A stretch of DNA of 11,349 nucleotides, taken from Pseudomonadota bacterium (lineage in GTDB: Bacteria; Pseudomonadota; Gammaproteobacteria; Enterobacterales; Enterobacteriaceae). Every line of letters begins with the position of its first letter. Within the stretch, counting starts at the first letter, position 1. A model generated the notes under the pieces. It worked only from the letters and a program-made list of their open reading frames with translations, made no database searches and was not told the DNA's origin. The stretch lies in contig JAEYFY010000231.1 in assembly GCA_023454395.1 (NCBI GenBank), positions 1-11,349 on the forward strand, given 5' to 3'. Position numbers and translations under genes: made by a program. Shown in pieces: positions 5,897 through 11,349 of this stretch.

Positions 5897-6805
5897 ATGG
5901 ATATATTTCGCTCTGTAAACAAATTTTCACTCACGGCTTTATGCCTTGTGGCATCTGTATTTTTAACAGCACCTACACAAGCAAAAGATAAACTAAAAGT
6001 TGTCACCACATTTACTATTATTCAAGATATCGCTCAAAATGTGGCTGGAGATGCCGCAATTGTCGAATCAATCACAAAACCCGGTGCTGAAATTCACGAT
6101 TACCAACCGACTCCTAAAGATATTGTAAAAGCTCAAAAGGCTGATCTTATCTTATGGAATGGCTTAAATCTTGAACGTTGGTTTGAACGTTTTTTTAATG
6201 AGTTACGTAACGTACCCGCTGTTGTTGTCACTGAAGGCATCACACCAATGGCAATCAGTGAAGGTGCTTACAAAAACAACCCTAATCCACATGCGTGGAT
6301 GTCACCGAATAATGCATTAATTTATATTGAAAATATTCGCAAGGCACTTGTTGAACATGATCCAGATAATGCGGCTATTTATAATCAAAATGCGGCACGC
6401 TACGCAGAAAAAATTAAACAGCTTGACGCACCATTAAGAGAAAGATTATCTCGTATTCCACAAGAAGAGCGTTGGTTAGTAACCAGTGAAGGTGCATTCA
6501 GCTATTTAACTAATGACTATGGCTTTAAAGAAGTTTATTTATGGCCAATCAATGCAGAAGAACAAGGCACACCTCAACAGGTTAAATATGTGATTGATAC
6601 CGTTAGAGAACATAAAATTCCTGTTGTCTTTAGTGAAAGTACAATTTCAGATAAACCGGCTAAACAAGTCAGCAAAGAAACAGGCGCAAAATACGGTGGT
6701 GTTCTTTATGTTGACTCACTTTCCGCTGAAGGTGGCGAAGTTCCCACTTATATTGATTTAATTACTATTACAGTAGATACAATTGCGAAAGGATTTGGGC
6801 AATGA
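5897..6805 (+). CDS. sitA: Periplasmic Mn(II)/Fe(II)-binding protein SitA
   Basis: A 302-residue cluster A-I (ZnuA/PsaA-like) solute-binding protein that delivers divalent metal to the SitCD permease. An N-terminal signal peptide ends at about TQA|KDK (residue 29). The four metal ligands of the Mn/Fe subgroup are present: His67 ([11 protein letters not shown]), His132 (NPHAWMSP), Glu198 (TSEGAFSYL) and Asp273 (YVDSLS). Having Glu in the third position and no His-rich loop favours Mn/Fe over Zn. The start is ATG at 5897, with AAGG about 10 nt upstream. It is the first gene of the operon, and its TGA overlaps the sitB ATG. Close homologues are SitA of Salmonella and YfeA of Yersinia. Confidence 0.96.
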   Translation: MDIFRSVNKFSLTALCLVASVFLTAPTQAKDKLKVVTTFTIIQDIAQNVAGDAAIVESITKPGAEIHDYQPTPKDIVKAQKADLILWNGLNLERWFERFFNELRNVPAVVVTEGITPMAISEGAYKNNPNPHAWMSPNNALIYIENIRKALVEHDPDNAAIYNQNAARYAEKIKQLDAPLRERLSRIPQEERWLVTSEGAFSYLTNDYGFKEVYLWPINAEEQGTPQQVKYVIDTVREHKIPVVFSESTISDKPAKQVSKETGAKYGGVLYVDSLSAEGGEVPTYIDLITITVDTIAKGFGQ

Positions 6806-7689
6806 GCAATATAAAAGCTAATCCTACGTTGACTGTTGATAATGCCACAGTAACTTACAACAACGGTCATACAGCTATTTTCGATGCAAGTTTTTCTATC
6901 ACTGGTGGCACTATTTGCGCCCTAGTGGGTATCAATGGCAGTGGTAAATCCACTCTATTTAAAACCATTATGGGGCTGGTAAAGCCCTCTAAAGGTAAAG
7001 TGACATTAAACGATAGCCCTATCCAGCAGGCGTTAAAACAAAATATGATCGCCTATGTTCCACAAACAGAAGAGGTTGACTGGAACTTTCCCGTTCTCGT
7101 TTCTGATGTTGTGATGATGGGACGCTATGGAAAAATGGGATTTTTTCGTATTCCTTCAAAACGTGACCATGAAGTTGTTGAAGCATCATTAGAACGCGTG
7201 GGCTTATCAGGCTTAGGGCATCGCCAAATTGGTGAGCTTTCTGGTGGTCAGAAAAAACGTGTTTTCTTAGCGCGTGCAATGGCTCAAGAAGGTACTGTTT
7301 TATTACTTGATGAACCTTTTACTGGTGTCGATGTTAAAACAGAAAATGCCATTATCGAGCTTTTACGCAATTTGCGCGAAGAAGGTCACTTAGTTTTAGT
7401 TTCAACACACAACTTAGGAAGTGTGCCTGAATTTTGTGACCACGTTATTTTAATCAATAGAACAGTGTTAGACAGTGGTCCAACTGAAACGACGTTTACA
7501 CAGAAAAACTTAGAGCACGCATTTGGTGGTGTGTTACGCCACATTAGCTTATCAGGTTCTGATCTTCATGATGATGACGATCCACGTTCACTTACTGTCA
7601 TTACCGATGATGAACGTGCTGCTGTCTTTTATGGTCATCAAAAAGAGCATACTCCAGCGCACCAAAGCCAACGCAAACAAGGAGATTAG
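6802..7689 (+). CDS. sitB: Manganese/iron ABC transporter ATP-binding protein SitB
   Basis: A 295-residue ATPase that powers the SitCD channel from the cytoplasmic side. All nucleotide-binding motifs are intact: Walker [10 protein letters not shown] (43-51), Q-loop Gln88 (YVPQTEE), signature LSGGQ (146-150), Walker B VLLLDE (166-171) and switch His203 (STHN). A C-terminal tail of about 45 residues follows the ATPase fold; it starts with the acidic stretch DLHDDDD (254-260) and ends rich in His, Gln and Lys. ATG overlaps the sitA TGA (ATGA), implying translational coupling. The sitC start follows 2 bp after the stop. Confidence 0.96.
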   Translation: MSNIKANPTLTVDNATVTYNNGHTAIFDASFSITGGTICALVGINGSGKSTLFKTIMGLVKPSKGKVTLNDSPIQQALKQNMIAYVPQTEEVDWNFPVLVSDVVMMGRYGKMGFFRIPSKRDHEVVEASLERVGLSGLGHRQIGELSGGQKKRVFLARAMAQEGTVLLLDEPFTGVDVKTENAIIELLRNLREEGHLVLVSTHNLGSVPEFCDHVILINRTVLDSGPTETTFTQKNLEHAFGGVLRHISLSGSDLHDDDDPRSLTVITDDERAAVFYGHQKEHTPAHQSQRKQGD

Positions 7690-7691
7690 CC

Positions 7692-8603
7692 ATGCTAGAT
7701 TTACTCCTACAACCTTTTGAATATAACTATATGGTGAAAGCAATTTGGGTGAGTGCCTTAGTTGGTGCTGTCTGCGCTTTTCTTTCATCCTATCTTATTT
7801 TGAAAGGTTGGTCGTTAATGGGAGATGCCCTTTCCCACTCTGTTGTTCCCGGTGTTGCTGGGGCTTATATATTAGGTTTACCTTATGCAGTGGGTGCTTT
7901 TTTTACCGGTTTGCTCGCTGCATTATCAATGACATTTATTCGTCATATTACCCGCCTTCGTGAAGATGCCGTTATTGGTTTTATTTTCTCCACTTTTTTT
8001 GCCTTTGGTCTGTTGCTGGTTTCGCTTAAACCGACAGCCGTCAACGTTCAGACCATTATTCTCGGAAATATTTTAGGTATTGCTGATGAAGATGTATGGC
8101 AAGTAGTGATTATCACAGGTGTCTCTTTCTTAGTTTTATTTTGTATTTGGAAAGATTTGCTAGTGGTTTTTTTTGATGAAGTTCATGCAAAATCCATCGG
8201 TTTATCGCCATTAAAATTAAAAATTATCTTTTTTACGCTTCTGAGCGCATGTACTGTTGCGGCGCTTCAAACTGTTGGCGCCATCCTTGTCATTGCTATG
8301 GTAGTGACTCCCGGTGCAACAGCTTACTTACTCACAGATCAATTTAAACGACTTGCTATTATTGCTATCTGTATTGGCACAATCACAAGTGCTGTAGGTG
8401 CTTATCTTAGCTACTTCTTTAATGGTGCAACAGGTGGCGTAATTGTCACAATGCAAACATCACTCTTTTTGTTGGCTTTCTTATTTGCCCCTAAACACGG
8501 TATGTTAGCCGCTCGCCGTCGTGCTCGTCAGAGTTCACAACAGTTGATCACACAATCTCACCAGCATAAAGGATCAACAAAACCAGAAGAGGTGAAACTA
8601 TGA
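7692..8603 (+). CDS. sitC: Manganese/iron ABC transporter permease SitC
   Basis: A 303-residue polytopic inner-membrane protein of the ABC-3 permease family with about eight membrane segments. Family marks include LKGWSLMGDALSHSVVPGV (37-55), a segment also conserved in ZnuB-type permeases, and VGAILVIAMVVTPGATAYLL in the C-terminal half. It pairs with SitD to form the metal channel. The hydrophilic tail (about 275-303) is Gln/His/Lys-rich. AAGGAG lies 7 nt before the ATG and overlaps the end of sitB. The stop overlaps the sitD start (ATGA). SitC and SitD are clearly paralogous, reflecting an old duplication typical of the family. Confidence 0.95.
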   Translation: MLDLLLQPFEYNYMVKAIWVSALVGAVCAFLSSYLILKGWSLMGDALSHSVVPGVAGAYILGLPYAVGAFFTGLLAALSMTFIRHITRLREDAVIGFIFSTFFAFGLLLVSLKPTAVNVQTIILGNILGIADEDVWQVVIITGVSFLVLFCIWKDLLVVFFDEVHAKSIGLSPLKLKIIFFTLLSACTVAALQTVGAILVIAMVVTPGATAYLLTDQFKRLAIIAICIGTITSAVGAYLSYFFNGATGGVIVTMQTSLFLLAFLFAPKHGMLAARRRARQSSQQLITQSHQHKGSTKPEEVKL

Positions 8604-9457
8604 ATGAGTTGATGGAGTTTTTCATTGAGCCTTTTCAATATCCATTTATGCAACGCGCTATTGTTGCCGCGATTATCATAGGTATCGCCTGTGCTATTTT
8701 ATCTTGTTATATGGTATTAAAAGGCTGGTCTTTGATGGGGGATGCAATCTCTCATGCCGTTTTACCCGGTGTTGTTCTTGCTTATGTCACCGCGATCCCG
8801 TTAACAGTTGGTGCCTTTCTTTCTGGGCTATTTTGCTCTTTTGCTACCGGTTATTTAAAAGATCACAGCCGCATTAAAGAAGATACTGTAATGGGGATCG
8901 TATTCTCAGGCATGTTTGCTGTGGGGTTGGTCATTTTTGCCAGTGTCGATACAGACCAACATTTAATGCATATTTTATTTGGTAATATTTTAGGCATTAC
9001 ACCTGATGTATTAATTCAAATCGGCATTATCTGTGTAATTACCATCACTATTATGCTTATTAAGCAAAAAGATTTTATGCTTTATTGCTTTGATCCTAAC
9101 CAAGCAAGAATTGTTGGTCTACCTGTCACATTATTACACTATGGATTGCTGTCTATTTTGGCATTAACCATTGTTGCTTCAATGCAAGCGGTTGGGATTA
9201 TTTTAGTTGTCGCCATGCTTATTTCGCCGGGGATCACTGCGTATTTATTAACACGTAGTTTTTCACGCATGATTATGTTGGCAATTGTATTTTCTGTCGC
9301 ATCTAGCGTTATAGGCACATTTATTAGTTTCCATATTGATGGAGCAACAGGTCCTTGTATTGTGCTAACGCAAGCTGTGTTCTTTATTATTGCGCTACTC
9401 TGTAATCAGATAAAGTTGGCAAAAATAAAGCGACAAACAAAACCCGCTAGCGCCTGA
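8600..9457 (+). CDS. sitD: Manganese/iron ABC transporter permease SitD
   Basis: A 285-residue ABC-3 permease, partner of SitC. It repeats the SitC layout: an N-terminal segment ending PFQYPFMQRAI, then LKGWSLMGDAISHAVLPGV near 41-59, and VGIILVVAMLISPGITAYLL in the second half, with about eight membrane segments overall. The ATG sits in an ATGA overlap with sitC, preceded by GAGGTG. It is the last gene of the operon, with a strong terminator 20 nt after its stop. All four components needed for metal uptake are intact, so the transporter should be functional. Confidence 0.95.
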   Translation: MNELMEFFIEPFQYPFMQRAIVAAIIIGIACAILSCYMVLKGWSLMGDAISHAVLPGVVLAYVTAIPLTVGAFLSGLFCSFATGYLKDHSRIKEDTVMGIVFSGMFAVGLVIFASVDTDQHLMHILFGNILGITPDVLIQIGIICVITITIMLIKQKDFMLYCFDPNQARIVGLPVTLLHYGLLSILALTIVASMQAVGIILVVAMLISPGITAYLLTRSFSRMIMLAIVFSVASSVIGTFISFHIDGATGPCIVLTQAVFFIIALLCNQIKLAKIKRQTKPASA

Positions 9458-9476
9458 TAATATTTTTTATCTCAGC

Positions 9477-9503
9477 AAAAACGGGATAATCATCCCGTTT
9501 TTT
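9477..9503 (+). terminator. Rho-independent terminator of sitABCD
   Basis: An 11-bp perfect stem (AAAAACGGGAT / ATCCCGTTTTT) with the 4-nt loop AATC ends in a run of six T. It begins 20 nt after the sitD stop. The A-run on the 5' side could make it work in both directions, but no minus-strand gene ends here. Confidence 0.92.
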
Positions 9504-9611
9504 AGCTTTATACTTTATTGATTTAATTAAAGTGTTATTGTCATAGTATAAACATTGCTCGTTATTATTTTATTTGGGTCTACTAAGTAAACAACTTTGC
9601 GAGGTGTAAGT

Positions 9612-10484
9612 ATGTGGCAGAATATAGGTCGTTTACTGGAATCAAACTTAGGATTTTCAGCAAAGATAAACGAAAAACTCCACCTTTCTAGTGGCGATAT
9701 TCATCATACATGGAAAATTTATTATGGTGATACGCCAGTTTTTGTGAAATCTAATTTGCGTGAATTTTTGCCTAATTTTAAAAATGAGGCAGAACAACTC
9801 GAAATGTTAGCCAAAAGCCAAACAATTCGAACGCCTCGAGTTCTTGGTATTGGTAATAGTAAAGATGCCAGCTTTCTACTCCTTGAATTTTTGCCTGTTC
9901 AACCATTTACACCTCATAGCGCCTATTGTTTTGGACAACAACTAGCAAGACTACATCAGTGGGAAGAACAACCTAGCTATGGCTTTGATTTCGATACCCA
10001 AATCGATACAACACCTCAACTTAATAGCTGGGAAAAACGCTGGAGTCACTTTTATTCTGAAAAACGTATTGGTTTTCAGCTACAACTGGCTTCTGAGAAA
10101 GGTATGATTTTTGGGGATATCGACGAGATAATCCAAGTCATCAATCATCGCCTAGCTGATCATAATCCACAACCCTCTCTGCTTCACGGCAACTTATGGC
10201 CTAAAAACTGTGCTGCGATTGGTCAATCAGAAGGTACAGTGTTTGATCCTGCTTGTTATTGGGGTGATCGAGAGTGTGATATCGCGATGTTACCACTTTG
10301 CACAGCCGTGCCTGCAAATATTTTCGATGGTTATCAAAGTGTTTGGCCATTATCAGATAAATTTTTATCACGTCAGCCTATTTACCAACTCTATTTCTTC
10401 CTCAACCGTTGCAATTTATTTGGGGGCGAAGAAAATTATTTAGAAGTCAGAAAAATAATTGATGATCTATTAGCAACACCTTAA
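9612..10484 (+). CDS. yniA: Fructosamine-kinase family protein YniA, with altered catalytic motif
   Basis: A 290-residue cytoplasmic protein of the fructosamine/ketosamine-3-kinase family (protein-kinase-like fold), close to E. coli YniA along its length. The N-lobe has FFVK-like VFVKSN with Lys46. The C-lobe has SLLHGNLWPKN (189-199) and FDPACYWGDRECD (211-223), where Asp212 is the expected metal ligand. In E. coli YniA and human FN3K the first of these reads LLHGDLW, and the Asp is the presumed catalytic base. Here it is Asn194 (codon AAC, 10191-10193), so activity may be reduced or changed. The start is ATG at 9612 because GAGGTG lies 5 nt upstream and E. coli YniA also begins MWQ; the in-frame TTG at 9597 is less likely. 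Family members phosphorylate sugar-derived Amadori adducts. Confidence 0.92.
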   Translation: MWQNIGRLLESNLGFSAKINEKLHLSSGDIHHTWKIYYGDTPVFVKSNLREFLPNFKNEAEQLEMLAKSQTIRTPRVLGIGNSKDASFLLLEFLPVQPFTPHSAYCFGQQLARLHQWEEQPSYGFDFDTQIDTTPQLNSWEKRWSHFYSEKRIGFQLQLASEKGMIFGDIDEIIQVINHRLADHNPQPSLLHGNLWPKNCAAIGQSEGTVFDPACYWGDRECDIAMLPLCTAVPANIFDGYQSVWPLSDKFLSRQPIYQLYFFLNRCNLFGGEENYLEVRKIIDDLLATP

Positions 10485-10535
10485 TAGAAAAAGAGTGGAA
10501 TAGCTCTGAGATAAAATGCATAAACTAAAAAATAT

Positions 10536-10572
10536 AACCTCGCCAGATTCAGTTACGCGAGGTTTATTTTTC
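10536..10572. terminator. Two-way terminator between yniA and yniB
   Basis: AACCTCGC and GCGAGGTT form an 8-bp stem with a 13-nt loop. On the plus strand TTTATTTTT follows; on the minus strand TATATTTTTT follows. It lies about 50 nt after the yniA stop and beyond the yniB stop, so it can serve both convergent genes. Confidence 0.75.
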
Positions 10573-10619
10573 CCTTCAGTTAATATAAATGAACCATCCT
10601 CGTTCACTTTAAAGCCGTG

Positions 10620-11159
10620 TTACCATCCTAAAAATTTCATCAAGAAATAACCTATTGCAATAACAATCAGAGGTGACAGATAAAGCACCATAATTTGTGT
10701 AAAGATAGTATGTCGAGGTAATTTAATATTTTGTTGCAATTCTTCAGCAGTCACACCACTTTTCATTGCACGTTCGATAATAAGCTGGTCTTGTATATTT
10801 TCTTTCAAATATTTCACTTGGCGATAAATTCGTAATCCTGATGCACTGAATGCTAAGCCAATAAATATAAAAAGAAAGATAACAAAAAAAGTGATATTTT
10901 CTTGGCTAAATCCCATTTGTGTATTGGGAATAGGTGAATTTCGCCAGAAAAAACCTAAAAAAGGCGTATTAAATTGCACCATTTCTGCTAATACACGAAA
11001 AAAATCATTAATTACGGCATTTACACCATCGCCGGTTGGGCGTTGTATTGCCGCCAAGCCTATCAATGATACTGCTGTTGAAATAAAGGCAGGAATAAAA
11101 ATAAGCCAACCAAGTACACGCTTTAAAATGGCATACAATCCTGCATATTGATAACTCAT
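10620..11159 (-). CDS. yniB: YniB-family inner-membrane protein
   Basis: A 179-residue membrane protein matching E. coli YniB, including LKRVLGWLIFIPAFISTAVS near 12-31, the polar segment NTPFLGFFWRNSPIPN near 64-79, SGLRIYRQVKYLKE near 107-120 and PRHTIFTQ near 148-155. Three hydrophobic segments are evident, near 14-38, 88-107 and 152-175. The function of YniB is unknown. The start is ATG at 11159 (MSYQYAG, compare MTYQQAG in E. coli), with TGAGGA about 5 nt upstream; a frame extending to 11186 lacks this support. It is convergent with yniA. In E. coli the two genes are also neighbours, which supports a conserved chromosomal block. Confidence 0.92.
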   Translation of the reverse strand: MSYQYAGLYAILKRVLGWLIFIPAFISTAVSLIGLAAIQRPTGDGVNAVINDFFRVLAEMVQFNTPFLGFFWRNSPIPNTQMGFSQENITFFVIFLFIFIGLAFSASGLRIYRQVKYLKENIQDQLIIERAMKSGVTAEELQQNIKLPRHTIFTQIMVLYLSPLIVIAIGYFLMKFLGW

Positions 11160-11349
11160 CACATCCTCACTAATAGAATTCGTCAATATCTTATCTGTTT
11201 ATCGTAGTCTAGTTAACGGCTAATACGACAATAAATTAATAGTAGCTATTCTCTCTATTTATTTTACAAAATAAATAAGAAACTGATTAAAAAGATTTTC
11301 CTTGTAACTCTTGCTACAATCGCCACTCGACAACATAGACCTTATTTAT
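11160..11349. promoter_or_regulatory. Intergenic region upstream of yniB, probable promoter of the next gene
   Basis: This stretch should hold the yniB promoter (minus strand) and perhaps that of a divergent gene beyond the edge. TACAAT at 11315-11320 is a good plus-strand -10 element (5/6), but I see no convincing -35 17 nt upstream. In E. coli the gene past yniB is yniC, a sugar-phosphate phosphatase, so a yniC start just outside the window is a reasonable guess. No coding sequence is visible inside. Confidence 0.3.

Noticed and set aside
5743..6009. Minus-strand open frame of 88 codons
   Set aside because: It passes through the Fur box, the sit promoter and the sitA signal-peptide region in antisense, so it is a shadow frame.
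10891..11151. Plus-strand open frame over yniB
   Set aside because: It is antisense to a conserved gene.
1..11349. CRISPR array, tRNA/rRNA, insertion sequence or attachment site
   Set aside because: No spaced direct repeats, cloverleaf, transposase or integrase frame, or flanking duplications were seen on either strand.

Overview
The window looks like chromosome of a low-GC member of the Enterobacterales, most likely Proteus or a close relative in the Morganellaceae. This rests on protein resemblance to E. coli orthologues I recognise (ThrS, MarC, EmtA, YniA, YniB), the AT-rich composition, and a sitABCD operon under a Fur box. The species name is inference; no database was searched.

Layout. 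The left edge (1-67, minus strand) is the first 22 codons of thrS. Upstream of it lies a leader with a hairpin that mimics the tRNA-Thr anticodon arm, the hallmark of ThrRS translational autoregulation. Next is an unrecognised 150-residue soluble protein (533-985, minus) with its own terminator and a promoter overlapped by a 17/20 match to the LexA consensus; it appears to be a single-gene SOS unit. Then come a PACE-family efflux protein (1389-1829, plus), a convergent AraC-family regulator (1834-2544, minus), a CsaA-like tRNA-binding-domain protein (2620-2958, minus), a GNAT acetyltransferase (3225-3818, plus), marC (3918-4631, plus) and the lipoprotein lytic transglycosylase emtA (4628-5299, minus, stop codons overlapping marC).

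The centre-right is sitABCD (5897-9457, plus), an ABC importer for Mn(II)/Fe(II). A perfect 19-bp Fur palindrome covers its -10 region, the four genes are tightly coupled (ATGA overlaps at sitA/sitB and sitC/sitD), and a strong terminator follows. The right end holds yniA (fructosamine-kinase family) and yniB (membrane protein), convergent on a two-way terminator. The last bases are probably the promoter region of the next plus-strand gene, which is outside the window.

In E. coli thrS and yniA-yniB also lie near each other, separated by other genes (arpB, ydiY, pfkB, ydiZ as I recall). The window therefore reads as a conserved chromosomal frame with a species-specific filling between thrS and yniA. 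The best candidates for new biology are the SOS-controlled orphan gene, and YniA, where the expected catalytic aspartate of the HGD motif is asparagine. There is no CRISPR array, rRNA, tRNA or recognisable insertion sequence.
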